15,823 nucleotides of DNA from Candidatus Zixiibacteriota bacterium (GCA_014730285.1 WJIM01000239.1:1-15823); one strand, 5' to 3'; shown: positions 9,601-15,823, counted from the first letter of the stretch. Notes: generated by a model not told the origin, from the sequence alone. Translations and numbers: made by a program.

Positions 9601-10252
9601 TTATATTCCCGGGGCGGCCACACCGATGTTTGCATACACTTTAAACCCGGGAAGAATTTACTATACTATCGCGGCCAATATCAAAGGCGACGACCGTCCG
9701 GAGATTATAAGCCCGGTAAAAAACGATGTCTACTATTCCTACAATATGGAGAGAGCTCTGGCCTGGGATTACAGCGGTGAGATTCTTGAGGGCTGGCCGA
9801 TCTATCTTCGTCCTGCAAGCATAATGCCGCAAAACCGGGGCATCGGCACCCCGGTGGTTGGCGATATAAACAAGGACGGCAAGGTGGATATGCTCCTGAC
9901 CACATCCTTGAACGAACTGGTTTTTTTGAATTTCGATGCCTCATATGAGGCTGACAACACATCAGTCCCGATTTGGCGTTATAATCGCAAACTTAATAAT
10001 GTCCTTGAGATTGAGACTGCTCTTTGCGGGGATATTGATGGAAACGGTTTCATCAATGTTAATGATGCAGTCCGCCTGATTAATTATGTTTTCATTCCGG
10101 GATCACCTTTGCCGATATCTTTGATAGCATCGGATACAAACTGCGATGATTCAGTAAGCCTCGTGGATATCATCTGGATCATCAACTACATTTTCAGAGG
10201 CGGCTTCGCCCCGTGCGATCTGGACGGCAACGGTATTACCAACTGCGGTTGA
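6602..10252 (+). CDS. Secreted subtilisin-like (S8) protease with Ig-like, FG-GAP and dockerin-like domains, copy 1
   Basis: A 1216-residue secreted serine protease. The start is TTG: a weak AGGT lies 6 nt upstream, an in-frame TGA precedes at 6539, and the signal peptide (1-23, ending DANA) begins right at it. Residues about 38-136 resemble a fervidolysin-type propeptide (RVVIKFK, SGIYILQC, EVEYAHPDY). The S8 domain (about 140-500) has Asp203 in IIDTGVD, His266 in GHGTHCAG, oxyanion Asn355 in ATGNN and Ser433 in GTSMSSPHAAG. Two Ig-like repeats follow (about 503-592 and 597-690), each with the pattern Y-x-LEY-(K/G)-x-G and an 'SPV...LG' turn. Eight D-x-[DN]-x-[DN]-G type calcium loops (near 716, 762, 821, 865, 913, 969, 1025, 1087) suggest an FG-GAP/VCBS beta-propeller. 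Residues 1142-1216 form a dockerin-like pair of calcium loops. It probably acts outside the cell on proteins. A paralogue lies 141 nt downstream on the same strand. Protease class is certain; substrate and localisation are inference. Confidence 0.93.
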   Translation: MKNAFVIFILLLVILFTAPDANAYLRDNQEDSVSSQASGRVVIKFKAQYSNENENAPNTNSLSEIEGLEKLNGRFGVRKIEPLSETDTKNEGSDILSGIYILQCSSETDLNSAAEEYQNLVEVEYAHPDYKMELYDAPNDPLYILQWPLRNVGQRYPHILRRDGPYNDSLIVVSGTSGADIEAHSVLSNPPDNTSTVVIAIIDTGVDMDHPDLAGKIWQNPGEIAGNRIDDDHNGFVDDYHGWDFTGDNSITPVTEDNDPSDEFGHGTHCAGIAASSTDNSEGIAGIHPNCEIMPVKFYPLMLSSYAAMSIIYAADNGADIISISFGYPWPVEILEDALDYARAKGVILCAATGNNSREYYNYPGAYTQVISVGASTSDDEAAYFSTYGDYMDIVAPGYSILSLHASGTDMYAPNEPGVHIFQDDYYIASGTSMSSPHAAGVMAYMLSLSPGLTHNKAQEIIQATADDILDPFGLGQDFPGWDKYSGHGRINLANAIAAVPSIRARIESPTANQLTEGDIDIAGIADGDEFISYTLEYGQGDIPLTWTVFNESQTPVSGGNLGTLNTAGLNGKYTVRLKVGDFNIDQVTVNIANQTSAEISSPADNDTVTSITALYGSAICPGFTHYRLEYKGPGEKSSWQLIKESTSPVSDDSLGVWDAAALSEGIYSLKLAVYSDSILQAEDSMNVYLESVLTSGGNWKHSFTSRTTIVPNYGDIDNDGQYEIVVGTESGIYFFNPDGTQKTTGIPDLPDYNFRMPAVVGDMNSDGMDDLIVVGHDGSVGRMFGFISDSTQFETVLPETPDVAMYNSDLIFIYPQIFAKDVNSDGIDELFYYSPPNCWIYDLEGNYVRKISSPSGEPRHYLSADIDGNGQDELYASSRYLMQYDLHGNNTDSFDLQMDLGNYCASRSLSAVDIDNDGKHELIAFTRFLEDGGNYWIYVFDENLSLKEGWPNNTGINSYLVPSAPVFADLDLDGEKEYFIGFYELIQAMIFAWETNGDTYIPGAATPMFAYTLNPGRIYYTIAANIKGDDRPEIISPVKNDVYYSYNMERALAWDYSGEILEGWPIYLRPASIMPQNRGIGTPVVGDINKDGKVDMLLTTSLNELVFLNFDASYEADNTSVPIWRYNRKLNNVLEIETALCGDIDGNGFINVNDAVRLINYVFIPGSPLPISLIASDTNCDDSVSLVDIIWIINYIFRGGFAPCDLDGNGITNCG
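10025..10249 (+). other. Dockerin-like C-terminal domain coding segment, copy 1
   Basis: Encodes residues 1142-1216. Two EF-hand-like loops are visible: DIDGNGFINVND followed by AVRLINYVF, and DTNCDDSVSLVD followed by IIWIINYIF, each with calcium ligands at positions 1, 3, 5, 9 and 12. A shorter third loop (DLDGNGITN) closes the protein. Cys1142, 1181, 1205 and 1215 have equivalents in the second subtilase. Classical type I dockerins bind cohesin modules on scaffolds; no cohesin is visible here. Confidence 0.8.
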
Positions 10253-10328
10253 AAAATTAGATTCAAGTTAGCACTGCATTAATAAAGCTTTCTTATCCAA
10301 AATAATTTACTTCAATCCAAAATAGTTG

Positions 10329-10357
10329 TTGATATCCATTAACACAATATGTATTTT
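10329..10357 (+). promoter_or_regulatory. Possible sigma70-type promoter for the second subtilase gene
   Basis: TTGATA (10329-10334) and TATTTT (10352-10357) with a 17-nt spacer, 36 nt before the ATG. The -35 matches five of six bases, the -10 four of six. The 141-nt spacer between the two subtilase genes is AT-rich, shows no GC-rich hairpin with a T tract, and therefore neither proves nor excludes cotranscription. Confidence 0.3.
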
Positions 10358-10393
10358 ATTAATGACCGCAAAACTACATCAAAGGATTAAAAA

Positions 10394-13300
10394 ATGAGTA
10401 ACAGACTTCATCTCCAACTGATTGCCGGTCTGCTTTTCATCCTTCTAGCCTTCAGTAATGCTTTTTCCTACCTGCATGAAGGAGAAACAGACGGCAAGTC
10501 GATTCAGGTGCCCTCAAGGATTATCGTGAAATTCAAATCCGTTGAGAACGATTCACCTGACACTCAGATCAATGATCTTAGCAAGATCAGGGGCAAAAGG
10601 GAGCTTGACAATAAATACGGGGTCACAGATACAAAACCACTTCTGTCGGAAAAATCCGCCTTATCCGCAGAAGGCCCGCTATCAGGAATTTACATTCTGG
10701 AATGCTCGAGAGGTACCGACCTGGAGAAGGCCGCGGGAGAATACGAAAAGCTCGAGAATGTTGTGTATGCACATCCCGATTATCTTCTCGAGCTTTACAC
10801 ACCTCCCAATGACAGTCTTTATGGCGTTCAATGGCCTCTCAATAATACCGGCCAGGGCTACCCGCATGTGCTGCGCAATGATGGTCCCTACAACGATTCA
10901 CTGATTATCATGTACGGTAGCGACGGGGCGGATATTAACCAGCTCGAGGTATTCGAGAATCCGCCCGACAATGCTGTAACAGTCATAATTGCGGTAATCG
11001 ATACAGGAGTGGATATGGATCATCCGGAGCTGGCAGGAAAAATCTGGCAGAATCCCGGAGAAATTGACGGGAACGGCATTGATGACGACCATAACGGATA
11101 TGTCGACGATATCCGCGGCTGGGACTATACCAGCACTATGGGCTTCCCCCCTGATCCCGACAACGATCCATCCGATGGTCATGGTCATGGCACTCATTGT
11201 TCCGGCATCATTGCCAGCCTCGCTGATAACTTTGAGGGCATGACCGGGGTAGTCCCGGAGTGTAAAATAATGCCCTTAAAATTCTACCCGATAATGTTGT
11301 CGTCATATGCGGTGAGCGCTATCGTATATGCCGCTGATAATGGTGCGGATGTAATCAGCATGAGCTTTGGATATCCCTGGCAAATAGGCTCTCTCGAGGA
11401 TGCTCTGGCTTATGCCCGCTCAAAAGGTGTGGTATTGTGCGCCGCCACCGGAAATGACGGCATGGCCAAATACAATTACCCTGGAGCTTCGCCGAATGTC
11501 ATCTCGGTCGGAGCGTCGACCAGCGACGATGAGGTTGCGTTCTTCTCCACATACGGCGATCAGATGGATGTTGTGGCTCCGGGATACTCGGTATTATCCC
11601 TGCGTGCGGAGGGAACCGATATGTACGCACCGGAGGAGCCGGATGTTCATATAATAGCCGGGAGCTACTTTATTGCCTCCGGCACCAGTATGGCCTGCCC
11701 GCATGCCGCCGCGACAGCCGCTTACATGCGCTCGATCTCGCCCGGTTTGACTCCGGATAAGGTTCAGGAGATTATGCAGAACACCGCCGATGATATTCTG
11801 GATCCCTATGGAGATGGTTCGGACCTTCCGGGATGGGATGAGTTCAGCGGGCATGGCAGGATCAGCCTCGAAAATGCCCTTTCGGCCGTACCCGCGATCC
11901 ATGCCGAAATAACCTCGCCTCTGAACAATGAAATCCTGACCGGTGCAATCGATATCACAGGTACCGGCGGCGGTATTGATTTTGTGGAATACACGCTTGA
12001 ATACGGTGCGGGCGACAATCCTTCCTCCTGGGCTTTGATTTCAAGCTCCACAGCCCCGGTGAGTGACGGGGTCCTCGGCACTCTGAACAATACCGGTTTG
12101 AACGGTAAATTCACGATACGGCTGAGCGTGGGCGAAGATAATATCGATCAGGTCACATTAACCCTTGCAAATGATGTGATCGGAAGCATCTCCGACCCGC
12201 TTGACAGTGACACAGTTGTATCTCAGACCGAGATTTTCGGCAGCGCGCTGTGTCCTAATTTCCTGAGATACAAACTTGAATATCGACCGGTATCATACCC
12301 GATATGGAGTCTTATCGAAGTCTCACGCATTCCGGTTATGGACGGTTATCTGGGGAAATGGCAGGCAAGCACTCTTGATGAAGGATCATATTTCCTGAGA
12401 TTGAGCCTGTTTTCGAACTCCAACCTCGAGGCGCAGGATTCAATCGAAGTGTATTTAAAGCATATCCTAACAGAGGATGGAAACTGGAAGATCAGTTTCA
12501 CGCCCAAACTCTCAACCGTCATGAACTATGGCGACTTTGATTTCGATGGAATAAATGAAATAGTAGTCAATACTGAATCCGGAATTAAGTTTTACACCGC
12601 TGAGGGTGTACAAAAAACCGCCGGTATGCCTCAGGTGCCGTCATATAATTTCCGCGTGCCCTCGGCGGTGGGAGACATAAACGGCGACGGCTTGGATGAC
12701 CTGGTGGCTATAGCTAAAACAGGCAGTACCGGCAGGCTTTACGCCTACAGGTCGGATGGACAGTCATTCAATGCTGTGCTGCCGGCTGCGCCAGATGTTG
12801 ACAGGTATAATGCTGAAAATGTGTACCTCTATCCGGTGGTATTCCTCAAGGATGTCAATGGTGATGGTGAAGATGAAATCTTCTATTTCCAGACACCGAA
12901 TTGCTGGATGTATGATTCGGAATGCTCTCTGATTATGCAGATCGGCGATAATCTGATGGATGGCATTCGCCATTTCATATCGGATGATTCCGACGGTGAC
13001 GGTATGGACGAGCTGTATTCCTCGGACAGATTTCTGAGGCTGTATGATTTAAGCGGTATTATTGTCGACAGCTTTGACCTTTCAATGGGATTGGTCAGCG
13101 ATTGTGAGTCGCGCGGAATAAGGGCTGTTGATATTGACGCTGACGGTAAACGTGAGATTATCGTCTATATGGCAATGTCGGATACTCAGAACACCTACTG
13201 GATTTATGCATTCGATGAAAATCTGACGTTAAAGGATGGATGGCCGCATGACACCGGAATCGACATTTATCTGGTACCACCCGTCCCGATATTTGGAGAT

Positions 13301-14038
13301 TATGACGGCGACGGTATCCCGGAGTATTTCTCGGCCTTCTATGAGCTGGTTGAATGTATGGTTTACGGCTGGAATATAGATGGAAGCTACTACATACCTG
13401 GCTCAGGGTCACCCGCATTCGCCGCACCCGACAATCCCGGAAGGATGACTTACTCTATCATGGCAAATATCGACGGCGATGATCATCCGGAAATGATTGC
13501 CGAAGTAAAGAGAGATATTTTTTCGAATTACGATTATCAAAGGCTGGTGGCCTGGGATTACCTTGGCAATCCGCTTGAGGGCTGGCCGATCATCGTCAGA
13601 GATAAAAGCCAGACCTTCACCAATGGCGGCGCATCAACACCAACAGTAGGCGGCATAAGCGGTAACAACCGGACGGATATGGTTTTCTCGACATCTGCAA
13701 ATGAGCTTGTTTTCCTGAGCTTTGATGTTCTGCATAATCCCAATTATTCTCCGGTGCCTATTTGGCGTTACAATCGCAGGCTCAATAACACATCCAACTA
13801 TCCGGTTGAATTCGGATGCGGTGATACGAATGGAAGCGGTTCGGTAAATATCAGCGACGCTGTATTACTTATAAATTACATATTTCTGGGAGGCGATCCG
13901 CCGGTCTCATTTGAAGCGGGCGACACTAACTGCGATGGTGTTGTTAATATATCAGATGCTGTCGTGATTATAAATCATGTGTTTATTGGAGGGTATGCTC
14001 CCTGCGATACAAACGGCGATTCTATCCCGGATTGCTGA
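10394..14038 (+). CDS. Secreted subtilisin-like (S8) protease with Ig-like, FG-GAP and dockerin-like domains, copy 2
   Basis: A 1214-residue paralogue of the preceding gene with the same architecture. ATG start, AAAGGA 7 nt upstream. Signal peptide about 1-25 (hydrophobic 9-20, ending SNAFS before YLHEG). Fervidolysin-type propeptide about 41-136. S8 domain with Asp203 (VIDTGVD), His265 (GHGTHCSG), Asn354 (ATGND) and Ser432 (GTSMACPHAAA). Two Ig-like repeats (about 502-591, 596-689). Eight propeller loops begin near 713, 760, 819, 864, 912, 968, 1024 and 1087; the last (GGISGNNRTD) has lost most calcium ligands. The C-terminal dockerin-like domain spans 1142-1214. All catalytic residues are present, so it should be an active extracellular protease once the propeptide is removed; the different propeller and tail surface suggest another target or anchoring partner. 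It is convergent with the oxidoreductase gene, 7 nt apart, with no obvious terminator between them. Confidence 0.93.
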   Translation: MSNRLHLQLIAGLLFILLAFSNAFSYLHEGETDGKSIQVPSRIIVKFKSVENDSPDTQINDLSKIRGKRELDNKYGVTDTKPLLSEKSALSAEGPLSGIYILECSRGTDLEKAAGEYEKLENVVYAHPDYLLELYTPPNDSLYGVQWPLNNTGQGYPHVLRNDGPYNDSLIIMYGSDGADINQLEVFENPPDNAVTVIIAVIDTGVDMDHPELAGKIWQNPGEIDGNGIDDDHNGYVDDIRGWDYTSTMGFPPDPDNDPSDGHGHGTHCSGIIASLADNFEGMTGVVPECKIMPLKFYPIMLSSYAVSAIVYAADNGADVISMSFGYPWQIGSLEDALAYARSKGVVLCAATGNDGMAKYNYPGASPNVISVGASTSDDEVAFFSTYGDQMDVVAPGYSVLSLRAEGTDMYAPEEPDVHIIAGSYFIASGTSMACPHAAATAAYMRSISPGLTPDKVQEIMQNTADDILDPYGDGSDLPGWDEFSGHGRISLENALSAVPAIHAEITSPLNNEILTGAIDITGTGGGIDFVEYTLEYGAGDNPSSWALISSSTAPVSDGVLGTLNNTGLNGKFTIRLSVGEDNIDQVTLTLANDVIGSISDPLDSDTVVSQTEIFGSALCPNFLRYKLEYRPVSYPIWSLIEVSRIPVMDGYLGKWQASTLDEGSYFLRLSLFSNSNLEAQDSIEVYLKHILTEDGNWKISFTPKLSTVMNYGDFDFDGINEIVVNTESGIKFYTAEGVQKTAGMPQVPSYNFRVPSAVGDINGDGLDDLVAIAKTGSTGRLYAYRSDGQSFNAVLPAAPDVDRYNAENVYLYPVVFLKDVNGDGEDEIFYFQTPNCWMYDSECSLIMQIGDNLMDGIRHFISDDSDGDGMDELYSSDRFLRLYDLSGIIVDSFDLSMGLVSDCESRGIRAVDIDADGKREIIVYMAMSDTQNTYWIYAFDENLTLKDGWPHDTGIDIYLVPPVPIFGDYDGDGIPEYFSAFYELVECMVYGWNIDGSYYIPGSGSPAFAAPDNPGRMTYSIMANIDGDDHPEMIAEVKRDIFSNYDYQRLVAWDYLGNPLEGWPIIVRDKSQTFTNGGASTPTVGGISGNNRTDMVFSTSANELVFLSFDVLHNPNYSPVPIWRYNRRLNNTSNYPVEFGCGDTNGSGSVNISDAVLLINYIFLGGDPPVSFEAGDTNCDGVVNISDAVVIINHVFIGGYAPCDTNGDSIPDC
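13817..14035 (+). other. Dockerin-like C-terminal domain coding segment, copy 2
   Basis: Encodes residues 1142-1214. The loops DTNGSGSVNISD-AVLLINYIF and DTNCDGVVNISD-AVVIINHVF are more canonical and more alike than those of copy 1. A third short loop (DTNGDSIPD) ends in a cysteine that is the final residue. Cys1142, 1180, 1204 and 1214 line up with the four cysteines of copy 1. Confidence 0.8.
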
Positions 14039-14045
14039 TTCTATC

Positions 14046-15050
14046 TCAGGCGTGAATCTCGATTAATCTGTCGGCCGCCTCCATCCCGGATAAGGCGGCC
14101 GCTTCTATTGAACAACTGGCCCGGCCGAAACCGTCACCGGCAAAAAGAAGCGGGGAGCCGCTGTTATAAAGATAATACCGTTTGGGGTAGGTTCTATACG
14201 GCTGACTGTAACGCCAGCGATGTATTTGATAAGCTGAGGGCTCGGCGCTTAAAAAAACCTTAATTTCATTATAGAGCGCATCAGCAATTTTCTCATCGTC
14301 TCTGTCCCATTCACTTTGGGCAAAATCGGCAGTGGAATGCACTATTACGCCGCACGGTTCGTCGGTAATGCCCTTGGTAAAGCTGTCAGCGATCCATTTT
14401 ACATGACAGCTGTCGGGGACAATACCGCCCGGTTTGGGGATTTTGGACTGCCGGTTAGTGACGAACATGGCAGCTATGCAGGGATCGTACTTTATAATGC
14501 CAAGTTCATTAACAGTCTCGGAGTTCAGTTTGTAGTCGCATTCATTGAATAATTCAAGAGTCTGCGGCATAGGCGCGGTTACTATTAATGCCGGCGCCTT
14601 GAAATTGCCGCCTGCCGAGGTGAACAATCTCCAGTGCTTCTCCTCCCGGCAGATATCTGTTACTCTTTCATTATTCATTACATCCAGACCGGCAGCCAGG
14701 GACCTGGGGATATGACTCATACCATTGGTGCCATAATAATGAATCCGTTTTTCCTTTCGGACAGCATCTTTTTCATCCGGGAAGCCCTCGAACCAGACTC
14801 TCGCCGCTCCCAAATCTACGAACCCCTCAACAAGTTCCTCAAAACGAGGATCGCTGGCCGTAAATGACTGCGCACCATGATCGAATCGGGCGCCATTAAT
14901 CCTCCTGGTCGAGACCCGTCCGCCCACACCTCTTCCCTTATCGATTATAATCGTGTCGATACCTCTGTCCTGGATTCTGCGGGCGGCAACAAGGCCGGCA
15001 ATTCCTGCTCCAATTATCAAACAACTATCTACAGGTATTTTTCTTGGCAA
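14046..15050 (-). CDS. FAD/NAD(P)-dependent oxidoreductase, renalase/COG3380-like
   Basis: A 334-residue flavoprotein of normal family length without signal peptide, so cytosolic. The start is TTG at 15050: AAGGGG lies 7 nt upstream and an in-frame TGA immediately precedes it, so no longer start exists. The N terminus has the dinucleotide-binding fold: GAGIAG at 14-19, then Asp37 after the second strand, then KGRGVGGRVSTRR (38-50) and FDHGAQSFT (56-64), a signature of the renalase/COG3380 branch of the amine-oxidase superfamily. The C terminus has RWRYSQPYRTYP and FAGDGF (303-308), where Asp306 would contact the FAD ribitol, followed by a final helix. Characterised bacterial renalases oxidise wrongly reduced dihydro-NAD(P) isomers; I infer a similar repair role but other amine or carotenoid-type oxidations are possible. 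It is convergent with subtilase copy 2 and divergent from the lipoprotein gene; no functional link to either is apparent. Confidence 0.88.
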   Translation of the reverse strand: MPRKIPVDSCLIIGAGIAGLVAARRIQDRGIDTIIIDKGRGVGGRVSTRRINGARFDHGAQSFTASDPRFEELVEGFVDLGAARVWFEGFPDEKDAVRKEKRIHYYGTNGMSHIPRSLAAGLDVMNNERVTDICREEKHWRLFTSAGGNFKAPALIVTAPMPQTLELFNECDYKLNSETVNELGIIKYDPCIAAMFVTNRQSKIPKPGGIVPDSCHVKWIADSFTKGITDEPCGVIVHSTADFAQSEWDRDDEKIADALYNEIKVFLSAEPSAYQIHRWRYSQPYRTYPKRYYLYNSGSPLLFAGDGFGRASCSIEAAALSGMEAADRLIEIHA

Positions 15051-15057
15051 TCAATAT

Positions 15058-15063
15058 CCCCTT
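15058..15063 (-). promoter_or_regulatory. Ribosome binding site that fixes the TTG start of the oxidoreductase
   Basis: Minus-strand AAGGGG, 7 nt before the TTG at 15050. Together with the in-frame TGA directly upstream and the complete GxGxxG fold downstream, it makes TTG the only sensible start. Confidence 0.6.
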
Positions 15064-15291
15064 CTAATCGCGTATCAGCAAATAAACATCTCCGGGGGCC
15101 GCTCTGTTCCGAATCAATTATCAAAGCGATTCAGGTACAAATCATAAGGCATTTTTAATAATGTCTAATAATTATCTAATTATATAGACAATAAATATTT
15201 GCATCTAACGGTGGCATGCAACATCATAAAGTTTTATGCAATAATATATTATGGATATTTACTAGCTGACAAAGAAACTTATATTATAAAT

Positions 15292-15320
15292 TTGACATAT
15301 TGGGAACAATAATTAGACAT
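15292..15320 (+). promoter_or_regulatory. Possible promoter for the DUF4397 lipoprotein gene
   Basis: A perfect TTGACA -35 box (15292-15297) is followed, at 16-17 nt spacing, only by poor -10 candidates (TAGACA at 15314-15319 or AGACAT at 15315-15320). The inverted copy of the repeated 9-mer (15312-15320) overlaps this -10 area, so a regulator binding there could control initiation. Weak call. Confidence 0.25.
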
Positions 15321-15377
15321 TCGTTGTTTTGTTGGCCAGAAATAGAAAATAACTTTAATTCTAAAAGGAGAAGCGCA

Positions 15378-15823
15378 ATGCTTAAATCAAAACTTTTTCT
15401 CAGTGCAGCCGTTCTGGCTCTTTCCTTTATTTTTTTAATGGGATGTGATGATGATGATAATGGTATCAATCCCGCACCTGAAACCACAAGTATCAGGGTT
15501 ATTCATGCCAGTTATGATGCCCCCGCAGTTGATGTCAGTGTCGATGGCAGCGTGGCGATAACTAATCTGGCCTACGGCGAATCTTCCGGTTATGCCGATT
15601 TGAATACCGGTATGCGCAATATCGCCGTAACTCCTGCCGGTTCCTCAAGTCCGGTGGTTATCAATGCCGATCTGAATCTGGAAGACAGCACTGAATATAC
15701 TGTCTATGCTGTAAACGTATTAAATTCAATCGAGCCTATCGTAAGTATCGATGACCGTACCGGCCGTTCCGATAAGGCGTTGATCAGATTTATCCATGCC
15801 TCCCCGGACGCTCCGGCTGTAGA
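15378..15823 (+). CDS. DUF4397-repeat lipoprotein, N-terminal part (runs off right edge)
   Basis: An open frame from ATG (AAGGAG 7 nt upstream) to the right edge, 148 residues visible. Residues 1-22 form a lipoprotein signal peptide (KSK, hydrophobic core, lipobox FLMGC) with Cys23 as the lipidated residue; Met at the -2 position is slightly unusual. Four aspartates follow directly (24-27), then an Asn/Gly/Pro-rich linker. The mature part has one DUF4397 repeat starting with IRVIHASYDAPAVDVSVDG (about 39-57) and the beginning of a second (RFIHASPDAPAVD) at the edge. DUF4397 is an Ig-like beta-sandwich domain of extracytoplasmic proteins with no known enzymatic role; tandem repeats are usual. 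Expected to sit in the outer membrane or on the cell surface; function is unknown. Confidence 0.88.
   Translation, partial: MLKSKLFLSAAVLALSFIFLMGCDDDDNGINPAPETTSIRVIHASYDAPAVDVSVDGSVAITNLAYGESSGYADLNTGMRNIAVTPAGSSSPVVINADLNLEDSTEYTVYAVNVLNSIEPIVSIDDRTGRSDKALIRFIHASPDAPAV

Larger units (their letters stand above)
6602..14038 (+). repeat. Tandem gene duplication of two multidomain subtilases
   Basis: The proteins encoded at 6602-10252 and 10394-14038 align from signal peptide to C terminus with almost no net length change (1216 and 1214 residues), the same domain order and the same positions of key residues. In the catalytic-Asp block (residues 197-245) 40 of 49 residues are identical by my count, while the propeptide start, propeller surface and dockerin-like tail differ much more. 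The intergenic spacer (10253-10393) does not resemble the upstream region of copy 1. This fits an old tandem duplication followed by divergence, not a recent one. Confidence 0.85.
15051..15377. other. AT-rich divergent intergenic region with short inverted repeats
   Basis: A 327-nt region between the oxidoreductase (minus) and lipoprotein (plus) start codons, with no coding frame that I accept. The first 90 nt are of ordinary composition; 15150-15377 is strongly AT-rich. It contains a 14-nt palindrome CATAAA-GT-TTTATG (15225-15238), and TGTCTA (15162-15167) facing TAGACA (15185-15190). The 9-mer ATGTCTAAT (15161-15169) recurs in inverse orientation at 15312-15320, just before the lipoprotein gene. 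These may be regulator sites or chance in AT-rich DNA. The minus-strand promoter is not clear. Confidence 0.5.

Noticed and set aside
10284..10291. AAAGCTTT palindrome after the first subtilase stop, considered as a terminator
   Set aside because: No loop, AT-rich, no following T tract; too short to form a stable hairpin.
11693..11713. Cysteine three residues after the catalytic serine in subtilase copy 2 (GTSMACP)
   Set aside because: GTSM-x-CP is a frequent natural variant in S8 proteases, so it is not a sign of altered catalysis.
14072..14101. Nine-bp perfect GC-rich inverted repeat (CGGCCGCCT / AGGCGGCCG) near the convergent end of subtilase copy 2 and the oxidoreductase
   Set aside because: It lies inside the oxidoreductase coding sequence, in Ala-rich codons, and no T tract follows on either strand. 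It might slow polymerase but I cannot call it a terminator.
15284..15487. Minus-strand 67-codon open frame over the lipoprotein start
   Set aside because: Conflicts with the DUF4397 lipoprotein frame, which has an AAGGAG site, lipobox and family repeats.

Overview
The window looks like chromosomal DNA of a Gram-negative-type (diderm) bacterium. Evidence for two membranes is a TolC-family outer-membrane channel gene next to an RND efflux pump gene, a lipoprotein with a lipobox, and several Sec signal peptides. Base composition is fairly balanced. Secreted proteins ending in a dockerin-like calcium-loop pair of the 'D-x-N-x-D-G-x-V-N-x-x-D-A-V-x-L-I-N-Y-x-F' type are common in uncultured FCB-group lineages such as Zixibacteria. 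I suggest that affiliation from motif style only; no marker gene is present. There are no RNA genes, CRISPR arrays, insertion sequences or phage genes that I can see.

Layout. (1) 1-773, minus: N-terminal 257 residues of a secreted tricorn-like protease (beta-propeller part), cut by the left edge. (2) 774-1015: divergent promoter region. (3) 1016-1789, plus: exported dienelactone-hydrolase-family enzyme; its stop codon overlaps that of the convergent RND gene. (4) 1786-6376, minus: a two-gene efflux unit, tolC-like then RND pump, with no periplasmic adaptor gene visible. (5) 6377-6601: divergent promoter region. (6) 6602-10252 and 10394-14038, plus: two tandem paralogous secreted subtilases of about 1215 residues. 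Each has a signal peptide, inhibitor-like propeptide, S8 catalytic domain, two Ig-like repeats, eight FG-GAP/VCBS-like calcium loops (probable beta-propeller) and a C-terminal dockerin-like domain with four conserved cysteines. (7) 14046-15050, minus: cytosolic FAD/NAD(P)-dependent oxidoreductase of the renalase/COG3380 type, convergent with the second subtilase. (8) 15051-15377: AT-rich divergent intergenic region with short inverted repeats. (9) 15378 to the right edge, plus: start of a DUF4397-repeat lipoprotein with a run of aspartates after the lipid-anchored cysteine.

Functionally this is mainly a cell-envelope and exoprotein neighbourhood: two extracellular proteases, one envelope tricorn-like protease, one exported hydrolase, an efflux system and a surface or periplasmic lipoprotein. 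Genes are mostly single or paired units with their own upstream regions, so a single pathway is not implied. The most distinctive element is the duplicated multidomain subtilase with its disulfide-prone dockerin-like tail. It is well formed in both copies and has no cohesin partner in view. Several genes start with GTG or TTG rather than ATG.
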